Part shown: in pieces, positions 8,983 to 16,913 of the stretch
Position numbering within the stretch: position 1 is the stretch's first letter
How the letters are laid out: every line of letters starts with the position of its first letter
Assembly (NCBI RefSeq): GCF_945285465.1
Contig: NZ_CALYQK010000016.1
Coordinates: forward strand, 1 to 32,877
From: an uncultured Bartonella sp.
GTDB taxonomy: Bacteria > Pseudomonadota > Alphaproteobacteria > Rhizobiales > Rhizobiaceae
DNA: 32,877 nt
Direction: 5' to 3'
Position numbers and translations under genes: made by a program
The notes under the pieces: generated by a model
Seen by the model: only the letters and a program-made list of their open reading frames with translations
Told to the model about the DNA's origin: nothing
Database searches by the model: none

Positions 8983-10524
8983 ATGAGCATAATGAAAAAA
9001 AAATATGCAACAAATAATCTCGATAAACCGAATATTCCTCTCGAAATTCTAGATCCGAAACAAATGGGCATGGCCGACAGATTGGCCGTTACACTAACGG
9101 GTGACGATAGTTTTAACCTTATGGAACGTGCCGGGCAGGCGGTAGCCGATATTGTCATCAAGGATTATCGCCGCTGCCGGAAGATTGCTGTTTTATGTGG
9201 CCCGGGAAACAATGGTGGTGACGGCTATGTGGCGGCCTATATCCTGAAAGCACATGGCTTTGATGTTACCTGTTTTGCACTAGCAAATCCGAGAGAAAAT
9301 AGCGATGCGAAAAAAACGTTTACTATTTGGGGCGGCTTTTATTCGTCTATTGATTTGTTTGAGCCGGATAAATTCGATCTTATTATCGACGCGCTCTATG
9401 GTGCGGGTCTTGATCGTCCTTTAGATGCGCAACTTCAGGCACTAATTGCTAAGATTTGCGAAAGTAATCGGCCGGTTATTGCAATTGACCTGCCGTCCGG
9501 CGTATTCGGGCGAACCGGTGCAATAGCCGGTAAAGCAGTCGAGGCAACACAAACCGTTACGTTTTTCCGGCTGAAACCGGGGCATGTGTGCTATCCCGGA
9601 CGTGCCCATTGCGGAAAGATTGTGCTTGTTAATATAGGTATACCGGATGCTGTTCTTGATACGATCAAGCCGCTTGTCTCGTTGAATGCCCGCCATTTGT
9701 GGCAAAAAGATTGGCCTATTCTTGAATATGACACACATAAATACCGCCGCGGTCACGCCGTGGTGTTTTCGGGCCCGCAAACTGCGACGGGGGCAGCCAG
9801 ATTGGCAGCCTTTGCTGCAGCAAGAAGTGGAGCCGGACTGGTTAGCGTTATTGCTCCGGAAGACGCTCTTCCTGTTCACGAAATGCACCTGACGAGTATC
9901 ATGCTTAAAAAAATGGCAGATGATCGGGAAATTTTGTTGTTTCTTTTGGAGCGAAAAGTGCATTCGGTTGTTTTGGGGCCGGCCTTCGGCAATCTGGAAC
10001 GGGCTTTTTCGATAGCCAAAGCAATTTTGCAAGAGGCAACAATCACAACACTTGTTCTTGATGCCGATGCATTGACGGCTTTGTCAAGTCATCGCGAAGA
10101 AATATTCAAGCTTATCAAAGCCTCCTCCGTTAATGTTATTTTGACACCACATGAAGGCGAATTTCAGCGTGTCTTTCCTGATATTGCCGAAAAAGAGGAT
10201 GCTACACGGTTAGAGAAAGCAGAACAAGCTGCAAAACGAAGTGGTGCAACACTTATATATAAGGGCGCTGATACCATGGTGGCAGCGCCGTCGGGGCGCA
10301 TAGCGATCGCAATTAACGGAACGCCTTATCTGGCAACGGCCGGTGCGGGTGATGTCCTTTCCGGTATTGTCGGTGGCTTGGCGGCCCAACAAATGCCGCC
10401 TTTTGAAGCAGCATGTGCAGCAGTCTGGATTCATGCCGAATGCGCACGGCATTATGGCCCGGGTCTGATTGCTGAAGATATCGTTTCGGTGATCCCGGCG
10501 GTTTTAAGAGAAATTTCTATGTGA
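8983..10524 (+). CDS. nnr: Bifunctional NAD(P)H-hydrate epimerase and ADP-dependent dehydratase
   Basis: A 513-residue fusion of the YjeF N-terminal epimerase and the C-terminal ribokinase-fold dehydratase, which together repair damaged NADHX and NADPHX. The N-domain shows CGPGNNGGDGYV (72-83) and IDLPSGV. The C-domain begins near 235 (HKYRRGHAVVFSG), has LTPHEGEF at about 387, and the anion-hole motif GAGD at 454-457 (GAGDVLSGIVGG). Both halves appear intact. GGAGG lies ten bases before the ATG. An ATG nine bases downstream is an alternative start. It is divergent from glnB, a neighbourhood I recall from Brucella relatives. No obvious intrinsic terminator separates it from the porin gene. 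Confidence 0.94.
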   Translation: MSIMKKKYATNNLDKPNIPLEILDPKQMGMADRLAVTLTGDDSFNLMERAGQAVADIVIKDYRRCRKIAVLCGPGNNGGDGYVAAYILKAHGFDVTCFALANPRENSDAKKTFTIWGGFYSSIDLFEPDKFDLIIDALYGAGLDRPLDAQLQALIAKICESNRPVIAIDLPSGVFGRTGAIAGKAVEATQTVTFFRLKPGHVCYPGRAHCGKIVLVNIGIPDAVLDTIKPLVSLNARHLWQKDWPILEYDTHKYRRGHAVVFSGPQTATGAARLAAFAAARSGAGLVSVIAPEDALPVHEMHLTSIMLKKMADDREILLFLLERKVHSVVLGPAFGNLERAFSIAKAILQEATITTLVLDADALTALSSHREEIFKLIKASSVNVILTPHEGEFQRVFPDIAEKEDATRLEKAEQAAKRSGATLIYKGADTMVAAPSGRIAIAINGTPYLATAGAGDVLSGIVGGLAAQQMPPFEAACAAVWIHAECARHYGPGLIAEDIVSVIPAVLREISM

Positions 10525-10563
10525 CTAATTTATCACATTTTAACTAAAGATGTCTTTTTTATT

Positions 10564-10590
10564 GCAAACAGCCTTTTCAATGCCGTTTGC
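10564..10590 (+). promoter_or_regulatory. Stem-loop in the porin upstream region
   Basis: gcaaacagc and gccgtttgc pair over nine positions with one mismatch around a nine-base loop, 40 bases after the nnr stop and 65 before the porin ATG. It may be the weak end of the nnr transcript or part of the porin leader. No T tract follows. Confidence 0.35.
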
Positions 10591-10654
10591 CTGCCTCATA
10601 ACACCAACCAAAATTACATCTATTCTAAGTGATCATGCAGAGGGAGATTTCTTT

Positions 10655-11896
10655 ATGAAAATAAAAACATTATTGGCAGGTTCTGCTGCTGCCATGGTCA
10701 TATCGAGTGCATCTTATGCTGCCGATGTTGTTGTTGCCGAACCTGAGCCTGTCGAATTCGTCCGCGTTTGCGATGCTTATGGCGAAGGATATTTCTATAT
10801 TCCGGGAACCGATACGTGCTTGCGTGTTGGCGGATATGTACGCGCCGACATTAAAGGTGGTGACAATGTCTATGCCTATAAAGGCACGAAAGATCGCGAC
10901 ACATATGCATGGCGCGCCCGTGGCGAATTGCGCTTCCAGACGGCGAGCGAAACTGAACTTGGTACATTGCGCACAATGGTCGAGTTGCGTAACCAGTGGG
11001 ATGACGGCGATGATACATTAGGCGGTCAGGCACACTTTGCTTACATCGAATTGGGCGGCTTGCGCGTTGGTGTTGATGAATCGATTTTCTGGCATTGGAC
11101 GGGGTATTTGGGCAAGGTGCTCAATGACGATATCGTTGATCCGGGTATGTTCCAGCGCACCAATGTCTTGAGCTATACATTTACGGCAGATAACGGGTTT
11201 TCTGCTATTATCGGCGTTGAACAGGGAACAGATAAGGGCAGCGATAATGCCGGTGACAACTATTATCTCAAGGGCATGGGAAAACGTGTTGGTGCAAATG
11301 CCGGTATAGCTGACCGCTTTAATGTCGATGCGCGCCATTTCCATAGCGGTAGCCAGATTGACGACTATACACCGAATGTTCTGATCGGTGCCAAGTTCGT
11401 TCAAGGCTGGGGTTCAATTGCCGCTATCGGTGCCTATGACGCTCAATGGGAAGAATGGGCTGCCAAATTGCGTGTCAATTTGAACGTGACAGATCAACTT
11501 TCGGTTTGGGTCATGGGTGGCTACAAGACCAACGACGATTATTACGCTTATGATAGCGTTTATAACGAAGAACGCCCGAACAGAAAGCACGACTATTATT
11601 ACCGTATGCATACCAGCCAATATGGTGACTGGGGCGGCGACTGGGCTGTCTGGGGTGGTACCACTTACAAGGCAACCAAGAAGGCATCATTCAATTCGCA
11701 GTTGACGTATGACGATACGGATGTGTTCAGTGCTTCTGTCAACATGGCTTATCAACTGGTTCCGGGTCTGGTTGTAACACCGGAAGTCTCTTACCTAAAC
11801 TATGGTAATGACAAAAAGTGGAACGACGGTTCACGCGTTACTTTCCATGGCGACAACGCTGTGCAGGGAATGCTGCGTATGCAGCGCAATTTCTAG
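10655..11896 (+). CDS. Outer membrane porin, Omp2-like (alphaproteobacterial Porin_2 family)
   Basis: A 413-residue porin, forming a beta-barrel channel in the outer membrane. The ATG at 10655 follows GAGGGAGA and opens a clean signal peptide (about 1-22, ending in SYA). The open frame extends 35 codons upstream, but that extension has no signal-like sequence. The mature N-terminus carries the family hallmark: Cys, GYFYIPGTDTCLRVGGYVRAD. The two Cys are probably disulfide-linked. The rest alternates short polar and aromatic strands typical of a 16-stranded barrel, and the protein ends in Phe, as outer membrane proteins do for BamA recognition. Brucella Omp2a/2b are the best-known relatives. 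The stretch around residues 298-325 is unusually rich in Tyr and Asp (YKTNDDYYAYDSVYNEE), probably a surface loop. A terminator follows. Confidence 0.9.
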   Translation: MKIKTLLAGSAAAMVISSASYAADVVVAEPEPVEFVRVCDAYGEGYFYIPGTDTCLRVGGYVRADIKGGDNVYAYKGTKDRDTYAWRARGELRFQTASETELGTLRTMVELRNQWDDGDDTLGGQAHFAYIELGGLRVGVDESIFWHWTGYLGKVLNDDIVDPGMFQRTNVLSYTFTADNGFSAIIGVEQGTDKGSDNAGDNYYLKGMGKRVGANAGIADRFNVDARHFHSGSQIDDYTPNVLIGAKFVQGWGSIAAIGAYDAQWEEWAAKLRVNLNVTDQLSVWVMGGYKTNDDYYAYDSVYNEERPNRKHDYYYRMHTSQYGDWGGDWAVWGGTTYKATKKASFNSQLTYDDTDVFSASVNMAYQLVPGLVVTPEVSYLNYGNDKKWNDGSRVTFHGDNAVQGMLRMQRNF

Positions 11897-11916
11897 GATT
11901 GTTGCCCGATCGGTTT

Positions 11917-11965
11917 GAAATGGCGGCTTAGTCCGCCATTTTGTTTTAGTCCGCCATTTTTGTTT
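11917..11965 (+). terminator. Porin terminator with duplicated 3' arm
   Basis: aaatggcgg (11918-11926) pairs perfectly with ccgccattt (11933-11941) around a six-base loop and runs into TTGTTTT. The segment ttagtccgccatttt then repeats with a period of 18 bases (11929-11946 and 11947-11965), so the left arm can pair with either copy. The remaining 220 bases to uvrA show nothing recognisable. Confidence 0.75.
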
Positions 11966-12184
11966 CGTGTCTCATCGACTGTTTCATAGCAAAATCGCCA
12001 ACAGCGATTTTAACGGTGATTGTTCCAAGTCGCGACAACTCGCGAATTTAACGTGCCCAATTTATCATGCATTGACACGCTATTATATGTTTCCGCCGTT
12101 AATGAGAACCGGTAAAATTGCTAACCCGTTTTGCCGAAAAAACCGGGCTTACAATGTTTTTCGCTTCACCGCCTTGTTGGTTAC

Positions 12185-15100
12185 TCAAGAGGCTACCTTA
12201 TCGACCGGACGGCGTTCCAGCAATTCTTTGAGAAATTGTCCGGTATAAGACTGTTTGACTTTGACAATATCTTCCGGCCGACCGATAGCGACGATTTTAC
12301 CACCGCCATCGCCACCTTCCGGCCCCAGATCAATAATCCAGTCGGCGGTCTTGATGACTTCAAGATTGTGTTCAATAACCACAACCGTATTTCCCTGATC
12401 TACAAGTTCGTGCAAAACTTCGAGCAGTTTTGCAACATCATGAAAATGAAGACCTGTCGTCGGTTCGTCAAGAATATAAAGGGTGCGTCCTGTTGCCTTG
12501 CGCGCAAGCTCTTTTGCCAGTTTGACACGTTGTGCCTCGCCGCCGGATAAAGTTGTCGCTTGTTGGCCAACTTTGATATAGCCGAGCCCGACTTTTACCA
12601 ATGTGTCCATTTTATCACGAATTGCCGGTACGGCCTGAAAAAACTCGGCTGCTTCATCGACGGTCATATCAAGAACATCGGCAATGGATTTTCCTTTATA
12701 GGTAACTTCAAGAGTTTCACGATTGTAGCGTTTACCATGGCAAACATCGCATGTGACATAGACGTCGGGCAGAAAATGCATTTCGATTTTAATAACACCG
12801 TCACCCTGGCAGGCTTCGCACCGGCCACCCTTTACATTAAACGAAAAACGCCCCGGTTGATAGCCTCTGGCTTTCGCTTCCGGCAGACCGGCAAACCAGT
12901 CGCGAATAGGGGTGAAAGCACCGGTATAGGTTGCCGGATTTGATCGCGGTGTGCGGCCAATCGGTGATTGATCAATGTCAATCACTTTGTCAAGATATTC
13001 CAGTCCGTCAATTTTGTCGTATTCTGCCGGATGTTCGCGGCTTCCCATGATCCGTCGCGAAGCTGCCTTGAACAGGGTTTCGATAAGAAATGTTGATTTT
13101 CCGCCGCCGGAAACACCGGTGACACAGGTAAATGTTCCCAAAGGAATGTCGGCAGAGATGTTTTTCAGATTATTTCCTCTGGCGCCGACAACCCGCAGTT
13201 TTTTTGTTTTGGAAATTTTGCGCCGCTCGGCGGGAACGGGTACAAACATTTTGCCGGACAGATATTGGCCGGTAAGGGAAGCCGGATCATCCATAATATC
13301 CTGTGGTGTGCCTTGCGCGATGACCTTACCGCCATTGACACCGGCCGCTGGTCCGATATCTACCACATAATCTGCCGTTAAAATGGCATCTTCATCATGT
13401 TCGACGACAATCACCGTGTTACCGAGATCGCGTAAATGCTGCAACGTTTCCAGCAAACGTGCATTATCGCGCTGATGAAGACCGATAGAGGGCTCGTCAA
13501 GTACATAAAGCACACCGGTAAGCCCCGAGCCAATCTGCGAGGCAAGGCGAATACGCTGGCTTTCACCGCCCGATAAAGTTCCCGAACCACGCGCTAAAGT
13601 CAAATATTCCAACCCGACATCATTGAGGAATTTTAATCTATCGCGGATTTCTTTCAGAATACGGGCAGCAATATTCTTCTGTTTTTCGTTAAAAGTTTTG
13701 TCAACTTCCTGAAACCATTTATCGGCTTTTAAAATCGACATTTCGGAAACTTCACCAATATGAAGTTTGTTGATTTTAACAGCCAGAGCTTCCGGTTTCA
13801 AACGATAACCTTTACAGGCCGGACAAGGAGAAGATGACATGTAGCGCTCGATTTCCTCGCGCGACCAGGCCGACTCTGTTTCTTTCCAGCGCCGCTCCAT
13901 ATTGGGAATGACACCTTCAAAACTTTTGGTTGCCGAATAAGAACGCAGACCGTCATTATAAGTAAATGTAACTTCTTTTTTTCCGGTACCATATAAAACT
14001 GCATGGCGAGCTTCTTCCGACAGGTTTTTCCATTTGTCGGTCAGTTTAAAGCCATAGACCTTGCCAAGTGCTTCCAATGTCTGGTTGTAATAGGGCGAGG
14101 ACGATTTTGACCAAGGGGCAATGGCACCGGCTTTCAATGTCAAATTTTCATCGGGAACAACCATTGCCGGATCAATTGCCTGTTGCGAGCCCAAGCCGTC
14201 ACATACCGGACAGGCACCAAACGGGTTGTTAAAGGAAAAAAGCCGCGGTTCAATTTCAGGAATGGTAAACCCCGAAACCGGGCAGGCAAATTTTTCTGAA
14301 AACAGCAATCTTTCATGCGTTTCATTTTTCGATTTATTGGCCGAGCCTCCAGACGTTTGTTCTTTCGGCAGCGGTTTATCCGCCAGTTCGGCAATTGCCA
14401 GACCATCAGCCAAATGAAGACAGGTTTCCAGACTGTCAGCCAGGCGGGCGGCAATATCCGCACGCACAACAACGCGGTCAACCACAACATCAATATCATG
14501 CTTATATTTTTTATCGAGTTCGGGAACATCGGCAATTTCATAAAAAACGCCGTCAATTTTGACACGTTGGAATCCTTTTTTCAAAAGTTCGGCCAATTCC
14601 TTTTTATATTCGCCTTTGCGTCCGCGAATGAGAGGCGCCAATATATAAAGCCGCGAGCCTTCGGGTAATGCCAAAATGCGATCGATCATCTGGCTTACCG
14701 TCTGGCTTTCGATCGGTAATCCGGTAACCGGTGAATAAGGCACACCGACACGGGCAAATAATAGGCGCATATAATCGTGAATTTCTGTCACAGTGCCAAC
14801 AGTCGAACGCGGGTTGCGGCTCGTCGTTTTTTGTTCAATGGAAATAGCAGGTGAAAGGCCGTCAATCTGGTCGACATCGGGCTTTTGCATCATTTCCAGA
14901 AATTGCCGCGCATAAGCCGACAGACTTTCGACATAGCGTCTTTGACCTTCAGCATAAATCGTATCAAATGCCAGAGACGACTTCCCCGAACCTGAAAGGC
15001 CGGTCATGACAATGAGTTTGTCTCGTGGCAAATCAAGATCAATATTTTTTAGATTGTGTTGGCGGGCACCACGTATTGAAATAAATTTCTGGTCAGACAT
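12185..15100 (-). CDS. uvrA: Excinuclease ABC subunit A
   Basis: A 971-residue UvrA, the damage-recognition ATPase of nucleotide excision repair that loads UvrB. Two ABC modules are complete: Walker A GLSGSGKS at 34-41 and GVSGGGKS at 662-669, and LSGGE signatures in both halves ([14 protein letters not shown] and [14 protein letters not shown]). Zinc motif CEACQGDG...CDVCHGK in the second half is intact. In the first zinc module the second cysteine is replaced: Cys273, Ser276, Cys297, Cys300. I believe this CPVSG form is common in alphaproteobacteria. AAGG lies six bases before the ATG. A perfect alphaproteobacterial LexA box lies 21 bases upstream of the start, so the gene should be SOS-induced. 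It is divergent from ssb. Confidence 0.97.
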   Translation of the reverse strand: MSDQKFISIRGARQHNLKNIDLDLPRDKLIVMTGLSGSGKSSLAFDTIYAEGQRRYVESLSAYARQFLEMMQKPDVDQIDGLSPAISIEQKTTSRNPRSTVGTVTEIHDYMRLLFARVGVPYSPVTGLPIESQTVSQMIDRILALPEGSRLYILAPLIRGRKGEYKKELAELLKKGFQRVKIDGVFYEIADVPELDKKYKHDIDVVVDRVVVRADIAARLADSLETCLHLADGLAIAELADKPLPKEQTSGGSANKSKNETHERLLFSEKFACPVSGFTIPEIEPRLFSFNNPFGACPVCDGLGSQQAIDPAMVVPDENLTLKAGAIAPWSKSSSPYYNQTLEALGKVYGFKLTDKWKNLSEEARHAVLYGTGKKEVTFTYNDGLRSYSATKSFEGVIPNMERRWKETESAWSREEIERYMSSSPCPACKGYRLKPEALAVKINKLHIGEVSEMSILKADKWFQEVDKTFNEKQKNIAARILKEIRDRLKFLNDVGLEYLTLARGSGTLSGGESQRIRLASQIGSGLTGVLYVLDEPSIGLHQRDNARLLETLQHLRDLGNTVIVVEHDEDAILTADYVVDIGPAAGVNGGKVIAQGTPQDIMDDPASLTGQYLSGKMFVPVPAERRKISKTKKLRVVGARGNNLKNISADIPLGTFTCVTGVSGGGKSTFLIETLFKAASRRIMGSREHPAEYDKIDGLEYLDKVIDIDQSPIGRTPRSNPATYTGAFTPIRDWFAGLPEAKARGYQPGRFSFNVKGGRCEACQGDGVIKIEMHFLPDVYVTCDVCHGKRYNRETLEVTYKGKSIADVLDMTVDEAAEFFQAVPAIRDKMDTLVKVGLGYIKVGQQATTLSGGEAQRVKLAKELARKATGRTLYILDEPTTGLHFHDVAKLLEVLHELVDQGNTVVVIEHNLEVIKTADWIIDLGPEGGDGGGKIVAIGRPEDIVKVKQSYTGQFLKELLERRPVDKVAS

Positions 15101-15120
15101 ATCTAGCCTTGCGGGGGAAA

Positions 15121-15135
15121 GAACAAAAATGGAAC
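15121..15135 (-). promoter_or_regulatory. LexA (SOS) box of uvrA
   Basis: On the minus strand GTTCCATTTTTGTTC is an exact GTTC-N7-GTTC direct repeat, the SOS box defined for alphaproteobacterial LexA. It lies 21 bases before the uvrA ATG, a position where bound LexA would block transcription. It is about 200 bases from ssb, so ssb is less likely to be controlled by it. Confidence 0.85.
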
Positions 15136-15338
15136 ACTTGCATTCAAATAGGTGAGATAGTTTAAAATTGCAATGGTCGGATTTGCCATTAAAAAGCGTT
15201 TGGCTACGAAGTTCTGTGGAAAGTCAACAGAAGGCAGCGGCTTTTTTGCTCCCGACAAAAAAATAGATTATATGTTGATTTTGGTCCATTTTTGTTTTTA
15301 AAGCCGATATTCGATCGCTTGATTTGGAGTTTTTGTAA

Positions 15339-15830
15339 ATGGCAGGTAGTGTTAACAAAGTCATCCTAATTGGCAATCTCGGGGCAGATCCCGAAATTCG
15401 CAGAATGAGTTCCGGCGATCCGGTAGCCAGTTTGCGTATTGCAACATCGGAAACCTGGCGCGATCGCAATAGTGGCGAACGTCGCGAACGTACGGAATGG
15501 CACAGTGTGGTCATTTTTAACGAAAATCTGGTGAAAGTTGTCGAACAATATCTCAAAAAAGGGGCCAAGGTTTATATTGAAGGGCAATTGCAGACCCGTA
15601 AATGGCAAGACCAGAATGGCCATGATCGTTATACTACCGAAATAGTTTTACAAAAATACAGGGGCGAATTACAAATGCTCGACAGCCGCGGTGACAGTGG
15701 TGGTTCGCGCGCTCAGCTCAGGGATCAGCCGGGAAATTATGGCGGTGGTTACGGTGAACCTGCTGGCGGCAATGTTTCCGAGCCGGAAAGCAATTTTTCA
15801 CGTCAACTGGACGACGATGTGCCATTCTAG
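15339..15830 (+). CDS. ssb: Single-stranded DNA-binding protein
   Basis: A 163-residue SSB that coats single-stranded DNA in replication, repair and recombination. The OB fold occupies about 1-110 ([54 protein letters not shown]). A Gly-rich flexible linker follows (about 115-150). The C-terminus is the acidic tip DDDVPF, which binds partner proteins. GGAG precedes the ATG. The uvrA-ssb divergent pair is widespread in bacteria and here shares a 238-base promoter region. Confidence 0.96.
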   Translation: MAGSVNKVILIGNLGADPEIRRMSSGDPVASLRIATSETWRDRNSGERRERTEWHSVVIFNENLVKVVEQYLKKGAKVYIEGQLQTRKWQDQNGHDRYTTEIVLQKYRGELQMLDSRGDSGGSRAQLRDQPGNYGGGYGEPAGGNVSEPESNFSRQLDDDVPF

Positions 15831-15857
15831 ACAATTGTTTTTGTTGAACAGTCAAGC

Positions 15858-15901
15858 TTGATCATGCTGGCAAATATTGTATGTGTGCGCCAGCAGATCA
15901 A
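15858..15901. other. Long imperfect stem-loop downstream of ssb
   Basis: ttgatcatgctggc (15858-15871) pairs with gccagcagatcaa (15889-15901) over 13 bp with a single bulged base and a 17-base loop. It lies 27 bases after the ssb stop, between convergent ssb and marC. There is no T tract, so it may be a bidirectional mRNA end or a barrier rather than a standard terminator. The remainder of the 240-base gap shows nothing else. Confidence 0.5.
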
Positions 15902-16069
15902 TGTTTCGACCGCTTTGCTTGGCAACCGGTTTTCGCGTCTCAACAGGTTCGTATTTTAACGGTTTATGTAAAAAACTGGTTGGGCAAGTGGCGCCATGGT
16001 TTAGGAGAAAACGGGGTGGCTTGCCGCCAAGCGAATTTATGATTGCTTCGCGCCCCTTTGTAAAAAACT

Positions 16070-16702
16070 TCAATCAAGATGGAATAACGTAATAATGCCA
16101 TTGGCAACAAATTGTACAGCCAATGCTGCAAGAATCACCCCGAAAAGACGGGTGAGAATTGTTCTGCCGGTTTCCCCCAGAATTTTGTCAATGGGAAGAG
16201 CCAACAGCATAAATCCATAACAGACAAAAACAGAAATCAGAATAACCGAACAGGAAATAACTGTTCCGATGAAGCCCGGGTTTTTACTGGCCATCAAAAT
16301 TGTTGCCGAGATTGCACCGGGACCGGCAATCATGGGCAAGGCAAGTGGAAAGGCGGCAATATTGTGGATATGATCCTTGGTAACGGCGGTTCGTACTGTT
16401 TTCTGTTTGCGTTCAGAACGTTTTTCAAAAATCATCTCGAAAGCAATAGCAAAAAGCAGAATGCCGCCAGCAATCTGGAATGCTCCCAGAGAAATGCCCA
16501 GACTTTCCAATATAGCGCCGCCAATAAGCGCGAACGCTATTAGAATAGCGAACGAAATGACCGAAGCGGCGATTGCTGTCGATTTGCGTTCCGAATGTGT
16601 CATGCCGTGGGTGAGGCCAAGGAAAATTGGTACCAGCCCCGGCGGGTCGATTGTCACGAGAAGAGTAATAAAAGCATTCAGCAACAAACCTGTTTCAAAC
16701 AT
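16070..16702 (-). CDS. MarC-family inner membrane protein
   Basis: A 210-residue integral membrane protein of the MarC (UPF0056) family. Hydrophobic segments at about 5-30, 40-60, 67-90, 115-135, 145-170 and 180-205 give six predicted spans. The family signature DPPGLVPIFLGLT lies at 19-31, and a second conserved block, AFPLALPMIAGPGAIS, lies near 112-130. The biological role of the family is not settled; the original link to antibiotic resistance has not held up. I chose the ATG at 16702 because GGGAG lies eight bases upstream and the protein then starts directly at the first membrane span. An open frame continues 40 codons further upstream. A hairpin with a T tract interrupts that upstream region, arguing against the longer start. 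Confidence 0.88.
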   Translation of the reverse strand: MFETGLLLNAFITLLVTIDPPGLVPIFLGLTHGMTHSERKSTAIAASVISFAILIAFALIGGAILESLGISLGAFQIAGGILLFAIAFEMIFEKRSERKQKTVRTAVTKDHIHNIAAFPLALPMIAGPGAISATILMASKNPGFIGTVISCSVILISVFVCYGFMLLALPIDKILGETGRTILTRLFGVILAALAVQFVANGIITLFHLD

Positions 16703-16754
16703 GATTGTTACTCCCTGGCTCGTCAAAAATCGCTTGTCAGCATTCTCATTGCAT

Positions 16755-16790
16755 AAAAAACCGTGAAAGTCATCCACCGATTTTTCACGG
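16755..16790 (-). terminator. Terminator-like hairpin in the marC leader
   Basis: On the minus strand ccgtgaaa and tttcacgg form a perfect 8-bp stem around a 14-base loop, followed at once by TTTTTT (16755-16760). It points toward marC and lies 53 bases upstream of its ATG, downstream of nothing on that strand. It could be an attenuator in the marC leader or the end of a short minus-strand RNA starting in the gyrA-marC gap. Confidence 0.6.
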
Positions 16791-16913
16791 CGGATTAATA
16801 ACACACTGAAAACAAAACGCAAATCGTAACATTGCTGGCTAAGATGAATTGGCTTTTCAGGGCATTTTTCGTTATAAAGGTAGGGCTGATTCTATTTGGA
16901 AAGTTGTGTAACA

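Noticed and set aside
11967-12248. 93-codon plus-strand open frame between porin and uvrA
   Set aside because: It runs into the 3' end of uvrA, lacks a ribosome site and shows no family similarity.
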